Of a stretch of DNA of 64,000 nucleotides, positions 24,686-33,989 are shown piece after piece; positions within the stretch are counted from its first letter, which is position 1, and the number at the start of each line of letters is the position of its first letter. The notes beneath the pieces are model-generated. The model was given only the letters and a program-made list of their open reading frames with translations. It made no database searches and had not been told where the DNA came from. The stretch lies in the NCBI RefSeq assembly GCF_040117685.2, contig NZ_JBEDYP020000007.1, positions 1-64,000 on the forward strand. The letters are read 5' to 3'. The DNA comes from Gracilimonas sp040117685. Its GTDB lineage: Bacteria > Bacteroidota > Rhodothermia > Balneolales > Balneolaceae. The position numbers and the translations under genes are program-made.

Positions 24686-26418
24686 GACCCAATTTGAAAT
24701 CGATCACAAAACGACTGTTCAGCACGCTTCTTTTTTTAAGTTTAGTATGCAGTGCAATGTATCCAGCTCTTGCACAAAACAACCAAAGCAACAATCAAAG
24801 TGCGACCGGCTTAAACCTGAATTTCGACATTTTCGACGGAAGTTATTATTCCGATCCACTTGGCATTCAACTGGCTGCGCGACAGCTTCCATATGATGGC
24901 ACTATTGACAAAAGCACTTATGAGCTGGGAGTTAACGACCTGCTCTCGATTCGGGTAGAGGCCTCTAAGAATTTCTTTATTCGCGGGGTGATGGTCAATC
25001 CTGCAGGAGATGTAATTATACCCTCTGTGGGGCCGGTAAACGTTGACGGGCTCACGATCAGCGAAGCCGAACAAAAGATCAAAGAGGAATCAGAAGATTA
25101 TGTGAAAAATGCCTCTGTGGTCATCACCCTTGAAAGTCCCCGCCCCATTTATATTCAGGTCACCGGTGGGGTTCCATACCCCGGAAAATATATGATCCCC
25201 TCTCAGTCCAGAGTTGACCAAGCCATATATTCGTCCGTAACGGATGGAAGCCGCGACCTGAGAAATGCTTCCCTTTCCAACTCCAGTGACTTTTTGACGA
25301 AAGGAAATTATGCCTACCGGAACATCAAAATTGAACGGGAGGATGGGTCTGTAGTACATGCCGATCTGGTTTCTTATTTCAGAATCGGGGATGGCGAATT
25401 TAACCCGAAAGTAAAAGACGGGGACATCATCACCCTGAAAAAACAAAATATTGAAACTCCGAAAGTCAGTATTTCCGGTGCTGTAAAAGCAGATTATGAG
25501 TTTCAGCATATTGATGGAGATACCCCGAAAAAGTTATTGCAGTTTGGCGGCGGATTTGAAGTAATTGCCGACACCAGCTACCTGATGGTATTCCGAAGAA
25601 CGGATACCGGTGCTGAGAAAATTATCGTTGAACCTGAAAATTGGGACACTTTCAAACTACAGCCCAATGACCGGGTAGTAGCTCCATTCAGTGACGAAAA
25701 GAACACCTCCGCCTCAGCCTGGGTATATGGTGAAGTTGAAATTCCCGGCAACTTCCCGGTCTATTCTGGAGAAACGACAGCACTTGAGCTGCTGGAACTC
25801 TCCGGTGGCTTGACGAACAATGCACTCCCACAAGCGGCTTATCTGATGAGAAGTGGCGGCTTCCGAAATGAAATTCCGAATAAGTTCAATGCCGACTTAA
25901 TGCGCCGGACTTCCGATCAGGTGATTCAGGGTTTGGAATATCTGGAAGCAGAAACCAAGCTGAGCCGGAATAAAGTGTACATCGACCTGAAGGATGAGAG
26001 CCAGCTTTCCGGCCTGAAGATTTTTGATGGGGACCGTTTGTACATACCCAGAGACGAGAGTACGCTTTTTGTATTTGGACAGGTAAATAATCCCGGTTAC
26101 TTCCCTTACACATCGGGAGCCAATGCCATGGATTATGTATCCCGCGCCGGAGGGTTTGCCCTATCGGCAGATAAAGACAGAGTGTTCGTAATCAAAGCCG
26201 GCAACGCCACCTGGTACCGCCCGGGCGAAACCGAAATCCAGTCCGGCGATCGTATATTTGTGGACCGACAGCCGGTAGAAGAACTAAATGCGTTACGAAG
26301 CTATCAAATTCAGAAAGAGAGCATCAAAAATACCCGCATCCAGCTGATTATGACAGGTATTACCACCATTACCGGAATTATAACTACGTATGTGGCTATT
26401 CAAAATATCAGGAACTAA
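24682..26418 (+). CDS. SLBB-domain polysaccharide export protein (Wza-like)
   Basis: A 578-residue exported protein with a GTG start and signal peptide (cleavage near LAQN, about 31). A Poly_export domain follows (about 80-150: YELGVNDLLSIRVEA, PSVGPVNVDGLTISEAE), then two or three SLBB beta-grasp domains (about 155-200, 255-330, 340-380, 470-500; the motif GEVEIPGNFPVYSGETT is clear). A C-terminal hydrophobic helix (about 555-575) could anchor it. It is an outer-membrane or periplasmic translocon component for exopolysaccharide, beside the EPS locus on the opposite strand. Confidence 0.9.
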   Translation: MRPNLKSITKRLFSTLLFLSLVCSAMYPALAQNNQSNNQSATGLNLNFDIFDGSYYSDPLGIQLAARQLPYDGTIDKSTYELGVNDLLSIRVEASKNFFIRGVMVNPAGDVIIPSVGPVNVDGLTISEAEQKIKEESEDYVKNASVVITLESPRPIYIQVTGGVPYPGKYMIPSQSRVDQAIYSSVTDGSRDLRNASLSNSSDFLTKGNYAYRNIKIEREDGSVVHADLVSYFRIGDGEFNPKVKDGDIITLKKQNIETPKVSISGAVKADYEFQHIDGDTPKKLLQFGGGFEVIADTSYLMVFRRTDTGAEKIIVEPENWDTFKLQPNDRVVAPFSDEKNTSASAWVYGEVEIPGNFPVYSGETTALELLELSGGLTNNALPQAAYLMRSGGFRNEIPNKFNADLMRRTSDQVIQGLEYLEAETKLSRNKVYIDLKDESQLSGLKIFDGDRLYIPRDESTLFVFGQVNNPGYFPYTSGANAMDYVSRAGGFALSADKDRVFVIKAGNATWYRPGETEIQSGDRIFVDRQPVEELNALRSYQIQKESIKNTRIQLIMTGITTITGIITTYVAIQNIRN

Positions 26419-26421
26419 TCT

Positions 26422-28140
26422 CTAGTCCTCAAAGTGAAGTTTATAGGAAAGAATAGCTGTGACTGCTAACATTTTTGCAGTCACGCTTTTCTGATTGTAG
26501 CAGTAGATGATATCATTTCTTAATTCTTCATCAAGTCCATCCGGCATGCCATTTTCGAAAACCTTATCCAGGCTTTTAGAAAAAACAGAATTTGCTCGGT
26601 ACCAATCTTCAAATGGGTTCATATTCTTTTTATCAAGACCTGCTTTACGTAACAAATAATTCTGAAGCCTGTTCTTAAAGCCCAATGTTTTTTGAATAGC
26701 ATCGTTCGAAGGCTTAGCCTCGGTAGCAGCCCACTTGTACGATGCCAATTCCGGCTGACACTCATTCATCCAATCCAGATAGATGGCTTCTTTGTATTTA
26801 AACCTGTCGGGGATGCTTAAACAAAATTTCAGCAGTTCCTTGTTGTAAAACGGGGATGCCGAATCAGCAATATGAGAGCAGCAACGATCTCCATTCATGG
26901 TTCCGTTGATTTGCCTGTGCTCTAAGGAAAACACCTCCACGTCAGCCCCGTCAAATTTGTCGGTTTTCATCTTTTGGAGAGTCTCGATCTTAGAAAGAAT
27001 ATGAGGATCAGCATTAAAGAAGAGCTTGCGGTAGGCATCCTTAATATCAGCATTCTTTAGTGTAAATGAGCCAAACAACACATCCCCAATTTGACCGGTG
27101 TGTAGGACTCCCTTGCCTGAAAAATCAACCTGCTCCAAAGCGTGTTGCTGATGAGCTGCTCCATAAAACCCCACTAACCCGTCGTTCGCTTTCACAAACT
27201 CATATTCATTCCCTGCCAGATAATCACCATTTCCCATAGATATGAACCGGTGTGAAAAACCAAGATCATTAGCAATCCGTGCAGCTATTTTCTGGTCCGG
27301 AGTATCAGGCTTAGAAAATGTAAGTGATTGAATGGGATTATCAGCAAAACCAGCCCCCATCATGGCATTTACTCTTGAATCGAGGCCGCCACTTAAAAGG
27401 GTTATATGATCACGGGAATACTCAACATCTTTTCCCCATTCCTTTTGTACAGCATCAAGTATTCTTTCATTTATACCTTTTATAAAGTCTTGCTTATTCC
27501 CTTTCTGAGGGTGTTTCTCAATACTGAAATATTTCTTTTGTTCAATACTGAAGGTGTTCAAGTCTACAGTGGTAATAGAACCATAGGGCAGTTTTCTGAC
27601 TTCTTTTATCGGAGTAAGGTCGCCCAGCATATATCCACAAGTGAGCAGGCACCGGAATCCATCCGAATCCGGGGTAATAGAAAAACCGGCAGCGCGTGAA
27701 GACTTTGTAATAGCTTTAAGCTCGGATGAGAAAAAAGCCACCTTCTTTTCTTTGTCATGAAAGAAGTATAGTGGTTTAGTGGAAAGGTGATCCGTGAAAA
27801 TATGAAGCTCAGATTCTGATTGATCGTAGATAAAGCCGCAAAATTGCCCCTCTAATTTTTCTACAAATGAAACACCGGCTTGTCTATACTCATCAAAAAC
27901 CCAATTCCTGAAATCATTTTCCGAGTGATAGCAAAACCCTTCCAGCCCGATAATTAAATCATCTTTTTTGATCAGAAACCGATCATTCTCAAGGCTATTT
28001 AGCGTACTTCTACCATAGACGAAGGCTTTTTCGGAATATTCTTCATTAAGAATGCCGGGTTTTTCAGAGCTGTAAAAATGTTTATAGATATTCTTACCAA
28101 AGCTCTGATTGGGAGATGCTATGCCGTATATTCCTGCCAC
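26422..28140 (-). CDS. asparagine synthase-like protein without the glutaminase Cys
   Basis: A 572-residue AsnB-family protein. The N-terminal class-II glutamine amidotransferase fold (about 1-200) is present, but the mature protein begins Met-Ala-Gly-Ile instead of Met-Cys-Gly-Ile, so the catalytic N-terminal Cys is lost and glutamine should not be hydrolysed. The synthetase domain carries the ATP-pyrophosphatase loop LLSGGLDSR (about 244). It starts one base after the flippase stop. It probably adenylates a carboxylate and joins it to ammonia or another amine, perhaps amidating a sugar acid in the polysaccharide. Confidence 0.85.
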   Translation of the reverse strand: MAGIYGIASPNQSFGKNIYKHFYSSEKPGILNEEYSEKAFVYGRSTLNSLENDRFLIKKDDLIIGLEGFCYHSENDFRNWVFDEYRQAGVSFVEKLEGQFCGFIYDQSESELHIFTDHLSTKPLYFFHDKEKKVAFFSSELKAITKSSRAAGFSITPDSDGFRCLLTCGYMLGDLTPIKEVRKLPYGSITTVDLNTFSIEQKKYFSIEKHPQKGNKQDFIKGINERILDAVQKEWGKDVEYSRDHITLLSGGLDSRVNAMMGAGFADNPIQSLTFSKPDTPDQKIAARIANDLGFSHRFISMGNGDYLAGNEYEFVKANDGLVGFYGAAHQQHALEQVDFSGKGVLHTGQIGDVLFGSFTLKNADIKDAYRKLFFNADPHILSKIETLQKMKTDKFDGADVEVFSLEHRQINGTMNGDRCCSHIADSASPFYNKELLKFCLSIPDRFKYKEAIYLDWMNECQPELASYKWAATEAKPSNDAIQKTLGFKNRLQNYLLRKAGLDKKNMNPFEDWYRANSVFSKSLDKVFENGMPDGLDEELRNDIIYCYNQKSVTAKMLAVTAILSYKLHFED

Positions 28141-29406
28141 CTAATTCACCCGTTTGGTTAAGGAATAGATCCACATCAAATTGATCGATTGCACAACGAT
28201 ACTGACGATGCTGAATAGAATCAGGGCCAGATAAATATCACCCACTCTTGCACCTACTACTAATGCTATTACCCGGCTCACAAAAAGAGCCATTTCAAAG
28301 TAAAACGACTTGTTGTGCTCATTATAGATAAGAGGAATGTAAGTGAGGGGAGCAATCATAAAGATAACGAACAGAAAAGGGGCCAAAATCTGCACAAATT
28401 GCCCGGAGGTGTACCATTGCTCTCCAAATACAACCTCAAAAATTTGCGGTCCAAAAATAGTGAGCAGGCCAAACGGTACGATTGACAGGAGAAATAGCCG
28501 CTTCAACGTCTCTTTTACGTATGGCCTGATGCTTATTCCTTCATTAAACATCTCTGAGACTTTCTGGCTTACCACCTGGTAGAAAGCCCGCCCGATAAGC
28601 TGCACCGGAACGATACAAACCATATAGCTAAGCCCATAATACCCCACAACATCTTCAGCAAAAAAATACCCGATCAGGATTGGGGTGACACTCAACGAAA
28701 GGTTGTTTACCAACGCATGAGGAGCATTCACTTTCAAAAACTTCTCGTACTTCCTCATCAGATAGCCGGCCCGTTTAAAAGAAAAAGCCGAAGTAAAGTA
28801 ACGGTCTATTTTCGCAACCCTTCCGGCCAGATAACCAGACGAAATCAGCTCTCCCGTGAGCTTACCAACAATCAGGCCGCCGCTTAAAAAACCAAGGAAA
28901 CCTAACCCTACCTGCACAGCACCGGTAATTGATGATTTAATAGTTTTACTAACAGATATAGGTTTGTAAAGCTTCTCACGGTTTAATGCATTTTGGGACG
29001 CCTGAAAAATCACGAAGAGTATAATGTTTAGTGGCAACAGATAAATGTATGACCCCATCGATTCTACATTCATTAAAAACAATAGCTGTTGATCAAATAG
29101 CAACAAACTAAAAACCAGGATAGCACAAATCCCCGATGCTAAAAGGAGCGCTACTTTAAACAAATGCTGTGCATTATACCGGCTTTTGGTAATGAGAATA
29201 GCGTAATCATACCTGCCTGTAGCGAAAGAGCTTACCAGCGAAAGTAAGGCCAGGTAAATGGTAAAGGTGCCGAAATCACCCGCGCCATACATCCGGCTTA
29301 TGATGGGCGACACCAACACCGGGATGAACATGGAAAAGCTGTTCCCAACAAAAAGCGTAAAAATATCCCTGAGATCGGCAGGTACTTTTTCCAGTAGGGC
29401 TTTCAT
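28141..29406 (-). CDS. polysaccharide flippase (Wzx-like, MATE/MOP)
   Basis: A 421-residue inner-membrane protein with 12 predicted helices of the polysaccharide-biosynthesis (PST/MOP) family. The opening segment FTLFVGNSFSMFIPVLVSPI, then ISRMYGAGDFGTFTIYLALL, is characteristic. It should flip undecaprenyl-linked repeat units. It abuts the downstream asparagine-synthase-like gene and lies within the EPS gene group. Confidence 0.88.
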   Translation of the reverse strand: MKALLEKVPADLRDIFTLFVGNSFSMFIPVLVSPIISRMYGAGDFGTFTIYLALLSLVSSFATGRYDYAILITKSRYNAQHLFKVALLLASGICAILVFSLLLFDQQLLFLMNVESMGSYIYLLPLNIILFVIFQASQNALNREKLYKPISVSKTIKSSITGAVQVGLGFLGFLSGGLIVGKLTGELISSGYLAGRVAKIDRYFTSAFSFKRAGYLMRKYEKFLKVNAPHALVNNLSLSVTPILIGYFFAEDVVGYYGLSYMVCIVPVQLIGRAFYQVVSQKVSEMFNEGISIRPYVKETLKRLFLLSIVPFGLLTIFGPQIFEVVFGEQWYTSGQFVQILAPFLFVIFMIAPLTYIPLIYNEHNKSFYFEMALFVSRVIALVVGARVGDIYLALILFSIVSIVVQSINLMWIYSLTKRVN

Positions 29407-29489
29407 TTATTCGGCTTATATTCTGTTATATTTTTGAAGATGACTCAAATGTGTGCCTGCAATCTGAATTACGAAAAATCTGATTAATC

Positions 29490-30656
29490 TTGAAAATAGC
29501 TTTAATTAGTCACCTTTACCCAACTGAACTTCACCCGGCCCATGGAAAGTTTATTAAAGACCAATTTGAGCTACTCACCAACAGCTCGGAACACGAGGCA
29601 GAGCTTTTTGTACCCACCCCTTATTCTATTCCTTTCACCAAAAGAAATAAACGAAATAATGCCCCGCTTGTTGACCCCGATGAAAGTACGAGAATAAAAT
29701 ATCTTTCCTTCCCGAAAAAACAATTCCCAAAGTCCATTGCTTCATCCCTTTCAAAAAATGTACTCCATAGTCTGCAAAATACTTCTGCTGATTTAGTTCA
29801 CATTCATTGGCTATACCCTGACGGACTTTGCATTCCGATGTTAAAAGAGGCCGGGTTTAAAACGGTGCTAACTATTCATGGAAGTGACTGGTACCAAACC
29901 CGGAATGACCCTGTATTAGTGGAATTATTACACGAAGTACTGCAAAAAACAGATCGGGTTTTGTATTCTGGTCCACGCCTGAAAACCGATATAGAAGGGG
30001 TTTATCCTGACTTGGCTGCTAAATCTGAGGTCATCTATAACATGGTAGATGAAAAGGTGTACCGCGTTCCGGATAAAGAGGAAAAGAAAAGAACAGTGAA
30101 AGAAGTAGGTTGGGATTCTTCCAAACTGAATACCCTAACAGTTGCCAATATCCGGGAAGAAAAAGGAGTCGATTTGTTGGTTGAAGCAATACGAACAGAT
30201 CCAAAGCTCAAAGAAATAGATTTCCACGTTGTTGGAGCTACCAGGGGTGATGAATACAGTGATCAATTCTTTCAATCTATAAGCAAAATTTCGAATATAC
30301 ATTACCACCCTCCTGTTCCCCCAAACGAACTTCTGAATTACTATTCGGCTGCGGATATTTTTGTTCTGCCCAGTCGCAGGGAAGGTTTCAATGTATCCAT
30401 TCTGGAAGCGATGAGCTGTGGGCTACCTGTTGCTTGTACGGATGTGGGAGGGAACTCAAAACTTGTTGATGAAAGCACCGGTGTTTTGAGTTTAGAAATT
30501 ACCCCTGGAGAAATTTCAGCAGCTATTTCAAATCTGTTGTCTTCTCTGAAAAATTATAATTCATCTCATATCCACAATACCATTAAGAGTCGCTTTGGAA
30601 GAAAAGCCTTTCAAAGCAGATTATTGTCCCAATATGAAAAGGTATTATCGGAGTAA
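29490..30656 (+). CDS. glycosyltransferase family 4
   Basis: A 388-residue cytoplasmic GT-B fold glycosyltransferase with a TTG start. C-terminal GT4 signature SRREGFNVSILEAMSCGLPV (E-x7-E) then ACTDVGG; the acceptor-side segment HGSDWYQ and VHIHWLYPDG are in the N-terminal half. It is transcribed opposite to neighbouring EPS genes and converges on a GT2 gene with a 12-base overlap. Sugar specificity not predictable. Confidence 0.9.
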   Translation: MKIALISHLYPTELHPAHGKFIKDQFELLTNSSEHEAELFVPTPYSIPFTKRNKRNNAPLVDPDESTRIKYLSFPKKQFPKSIASSLSKNVLHSLQNTSADLVHIHWLYPDGLCIPMLKEAGFKTVLTIHGSDWYQTRNDPVLVELLHEVLQKTDRVLYSGPRLKTDIEGVYPDLAAKSEVIYNMVDEKVYRVPDKEEKKRTVKEVGWDSSKLNTLTVANIREEKGVDLLVEAIRTDPKLKEIDFHVVGATRGDEYSDQFFQSISKISNIHYHPPVPPNELLNYYSAADIFVLPSRREGFNVSILEAMSCGLPVACTDVGGNSKLVDESTGVLSLEITPGEISAAISNLLSSLKNYNSSHIHNTIKSRFGRKAFQSRLLSQYEKVLSE

Positions 30657-31442
30657 CATTCGGTACATTTTTTCCCCAAAAACTTTACCAACGTAAAATC
30701 TTAAGATCAGCATTTGAAGTTTTGACTTCATCTTCAGCCAAAACAAAAAACCTTTCTCTCTAAACCTGTGATCGTGTTTTTTATATAAGTACCGGGCACC
30801 CTGAATTTTCTTATCAAAGTTGGTGCTGATTTGATTGACCGACCTGAATTCTTTGGTTAAAACTTCATCCACATAATCTACCGTGTAATGCTCAGCAAAC
30901 CTGATCAATAAATCATATTCCTGGCTGGATTGCAGATTTTCATCAAACCCTCCGATTTCTCTAATGAAATCTGTTTTGAAAAGCATGGTTTCTATGCCTG
31001 ATACCGAAAACCTGTTTAGTAACAGATTATAGATATCACCCTTAACTTTGTTCTCCCTGATAATGAATTCTCCCGACCGGCCGTCATTTGCATGACAGGT
31101 AACCATTCCTAGATCCGGATCATTGGATTGTTTAAAACATTCCACCTGCGTCTCCAGTTTGGTTGGCAGAAGCACGTCATCGTCATCCAGGAAATTAATG
31201 TATTCCCCTTTTGCTTCCTGAATTCCCCTATTGCGGGAATAGCAGGCTCCCCGGTTTTCTTTATTTCTATAATATTTCACCCCTGGAAGTCCCTCAACCC
31301 TATGCCGGATATCAACATCTGAAGCATCATCAATTACTATGATCTCCACTTCGGGATAGCTTTGATCTATCACAGACTGAATTGCTCTTTCAACAAGATC
31401 AACTCTATTGAATGAGGGTATTATTACAGAAACAAGAGACAT
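30645..31442 (-). CDS. glycosyltransferase family 2
   Basis: A 265-residue GT-A enzyme. Opening SVIIPSFNRVDLVERAI, nucleotide-binding VIDDASD and the acidic metal site in NFLDDDDVLLP are diagnostic. A hydrophobic C-terminal stretch may bind the membrane. Part of the EPS locus, downstream of the second asparagine-synthase-like gene. Confidence 0.9.
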   Translation of the reverse strand: MSLVSVIIPSFNRVDLVERAIQSVIDQSYPEVEIIVIDDASDVDIRHRVEGLPGVKYYRNKENRGACYSRNRGIQEAKGEYINFLDDDDVLLPTKLETQVECFKQSNDPDLGMVTCHANDGRSGEFIIRENKVKGDIYNLLLNRFSVSGIETMLFKTDFIREIGGFDENLQSSQEYDLLIRFAEHYTVDYVDEVLTKEFRSVNQISTNFDKKIQGARYLYKKHDHRFREKGFLFWLKMKSKLQMLILRFYVGKVFGEKMYRMLLR

Positions 31443-31482
31443 TTAAAGGATTATGAAATGAACCAGTGGCTTAATCGGGTAA

Positions 31483-32838
31483 CTATTGCCTTATTTTTTC
31501 TAATACAAAACCTAAAGTAAGTATCCTTCCCCATAATATTCTCGATATTTCGTGATAGTCTTCCGGAGCAGATTTTGAAAATATATCTGCTTCTTTCAAC
31601 AAGGATATGCTTTTTTTTAGTCTTTCTTCTATAAGCATTGGTAAATCAGGTTTTTGCTTTTCAGCTCGCTTACTAAGTAAAGCCAAAACCCTTGCTGTTT
31701 TAGTTTTGACAAACTTAAAGATATCTCTTGCTACAAAAGGTGGACTTGAAGATACTGACATCCCGCCGTCTGTTGTTCTTACTTGAGATATTCCGGGAGT
31801 TAACTTTGTGATTACCTGCCTGTGAAAGCGATTAAAGAAGCGGGTGCTTCTTGGTAAGCTATAGCCAATAGATAATAACTCACTTTCCAATAAAGGAGAA
31901 TACGTTGGGATTATTGAATTTGCAGCATGAGACAGTACCGAGATCTGCTCTTTTATTTTCAAGTGAAGATATATTTGATCATAAGTTTTCGTGTTCATGC
32001 TGGTTTCCAGTTCCGACATCTTATCGAAAATATTACGCTCTTCTGGTTCAACTATCGACCTCATGTCTTCATCTAACCGCTGGCCTTGTATAGATACCCT
32101 GTTAAATCTTACATTTAAAAGTCGTGCTAAGCGATTTTTTCTGCTTTTGTAGAACGGAAAATCCTGCTGCCACCAGAAATCTTTATAAAGCTCTCCGCCA
32201 ACTCCGGTTATAGCAAGATCATATCCTTTTTGTTTTCTCCAGCCCTGAACCTCATATAGCGATCTAATCGCGAATATATCCCACAATCCATCACTTAAAG
32301 CAAATAATGAGCCTAACTCTTGAGTGGTCTTAATGTCTTTCACCTTAATTATGTCGAGCTTAATACCCAACTGCTCTGACACTGCTTTTACTATCTTTCT
32401 CTCCTCATCGCTCCCGGCGCCTAAAGAAAAAACTGCATCAAAAGGAATTTTTAAATAACTGAGTACAGATGCTATAAGCCTGGAATCAACACCCCCGGTT
32501 AAGTCGATGGAAACTTTTTTGCCCTTCAAAAACTCTCTTCTTTCTTTAAAGAAAGACACAAAAGCATCGAGTGGTTCTTCTGAAGTGTCTTTTTTTGGCT
32601 CTAACTCTATAGACTCCGAACTATCTATGAACCCTCTTTCATGATCAAGATTAAAAACCTGATGGGTGAATTCCTTCCTGAGCCCTTCTATGAAAGTCTG
32701 ATTGTGATAAAGAATCCCATCTCTTAAAAAACCCAGTATTGCCTTTCTATTCAGGTCTTTCTTTGAAAAGCTATTATCGTCCAGACATGAAAGAAATGAT
32801 GAATAAGTATGCCTGTCATGTAAAATAAATCTACGCAT
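31483..32838 (-). CDS. asparagine synthase-related protein, N-terminal domain degenerate
   Basis: A 451-residue protein with the AsnB synthetase PP-loop VSIDLTGGVDSRL (about 108-120) and downstream ITGVGGELYKDFWWQ, but no glutamine-amidotransferase domain: the first ~75 residues are unrelated to that fold and have no catalytic Cys. It should still be able to adenylate a carboxylate if the active site is intact. Together with the second homologue at 26,422-28,140 it suggests amide chemistry in polysaccharide synthesis. Substrate unknown. Confidence 0.8.
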   Translation of the reverse strand: MRRFILHDRHTYSSFLSCLDDNSFSKKDLNRKAILGFLRDGILYHNQTFIEGLRKEFTHQVFNLDHERGFIDSSESIELEPKKDTSEEPLDAFVSFFKERREFLKGKKVSIDLTGGVDSRLIASVLSYLKIPFDAVFSLGAGSDEERKIVKAVSEQLGIKLDIIKVKDIKTTQELGSLFALSDGLWDIFAIRSLYEVQGWRKQKGYDLAITGVGGELYKDFWWQQDFPFYKSRKNRLARLLNVRFNRVSIQGQRLDEDMRSIVEPEERNIFDKMSELETSMNTKTYDQIYLHLKIKEQISVLSHAANSIIPTYSPLLESELLSIGYSLPRSTRFFNRFHRQVITKLTPGISQVRTTDGGMSVSSSPPFVARDIFKFVKTKTARVLALLSKRAEKQKPDLPMLIEERLKKSISLLKEADIFSKSAPEDYHEISRILWGRILTLGFVLEKIRQ

Positions 32839-32889
32839 ACTCTTTTTTGCTTTAGAAGTTAAGCCAGATTCATGAGATAAAGCTGACTA

Positions 32890-33930
32890 TTACCAGCCCT
32901 TTACCCCAAAAAACACCTTTCGGAATAATTGATATAAAAACCCGCTAAAATGCCCCACCTGCATCACTATAACACTGCACGCCATGTGCAATAGCAGTGA
33001 GACCGAACCCGGTGCCTTTCTATCTCCGGTCCAATTCTCTTTTATAAACTCTTTCCGATTTGATAGCACCACTCGCAAAGACTCAACTAAAACTACGGCT
33101 CCCAAAAATCCGGCAACATAGGGGAAGTAAAGGTCGGTTACACTCATTAGGTCTGCGACCAGATAAATGACAAGTGAAAGGATAAACAGAAAAGGAGTCA
33201 GCCCCCGAATGGGAGAACTTTTGGGATGAAGTACTTTGGTGAGAAAGCGTCCGCGACCGTATCGAAAGTACTGCTTAAATAATTTGGTGTAGGAGTCGCG
33301 TGGATAATACCAGCTTTTTATTCTTGGACTTACAAATACACTTTCGCCGAAATTTTCGATCAGACGCAGGTTTAGCTCGGAATCCTGATTGGTAATATTC
33401 TTTGTATTAAAACCACCGATCTCCCGCAGATCTTCGGTCCAGAAACACCCCAAAAATACCGTATCGGCATAGCCTTCGTAGGTATCGTCCATATATTTGG
33501 CACCGCCGTTTCCAAGAAAGCTTTTAACGGCCAGGGCGGTTCCTGCCTGAATTGAATTGGATGCTACATAACGCTGAGACCCTCCAACGTTCTTTGCTCC
33601 CGTTTCCAGAAACACCTCAATATTATTCTTCAGGTAATCTTCCTGATACAGGCAATGTCCGTCTGCGCGGAGAAAGACCTCACCCTTAGCCTGTTCTATC
33701 ATCCGGTTCAACGCAAAAGACTGGTACTGTTCAGGATTATCAATCAATCGAACACGTTCATCTTTTTGTGATATTTCCTGAACAATTTCCCGTGTCCGGT
33801 CTGTACTTCCTCCGTCTGCTACCAAAATCTCTTTCAGATTGGGATATTCCGTTCCTAAAAACCCGGACAGAACCCGTTCTATATGATTTTCCTCATTCAG
33901 AACAGGAATACCAACAGTGACGGTGGGCAA
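32890..33930 (-). CDS. membrane-associated glycosyltransferase family 2 (ExoA-like)
   Basis: A 346-residue GT2 with VGIPVLNEENHIERVL at the start, the DGGSTDRT nucleotide site and a RADGHCLY acidic motif. The C-terminus has two or more membrane helices (about 240-290), as in ExoA-type transferases of exopolysaccharide synthesis. Lies between the Wzy-like and asparagine-synthase-like genes. Confidence 0.9.
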   Translation of the reverse strand: MPTVTVGIPVLNEENHIERVLSGFLGTEYPNLKEILVADGGSTDRTREIVQEISQKDERVRLIDNPEQYQSFALNRMIEQAKGEVFLRADGHCLYQEDYLKNNIEVFLETGAKNVGGSQRYVASNSIQAGTALAVKSFLGNGGAKYMDDTYEGYADTVFLGCFWTEDLREIGGFNTKNITNQDSELNLRLIENFGESVFVSPRIKSWYYPRDSYTKLFKQYFRYGRGRFLTKVLHPKSSPIRGLTPFLFILSLVIYLVADLMSVTDLYFPYVAGFLGAVVLVESLRVVLSNRKEFIKENWTGDRKAPGSVSLLLHMACSVIVMQVGHFSGFLYQLFRKVFFGVKGW

Positions 33931-33989
33931 ATCTTTATCCGTAATTATTTCTTTATTAGTTGCTTCTTTTTTGATTACGGTCCTCTCTG

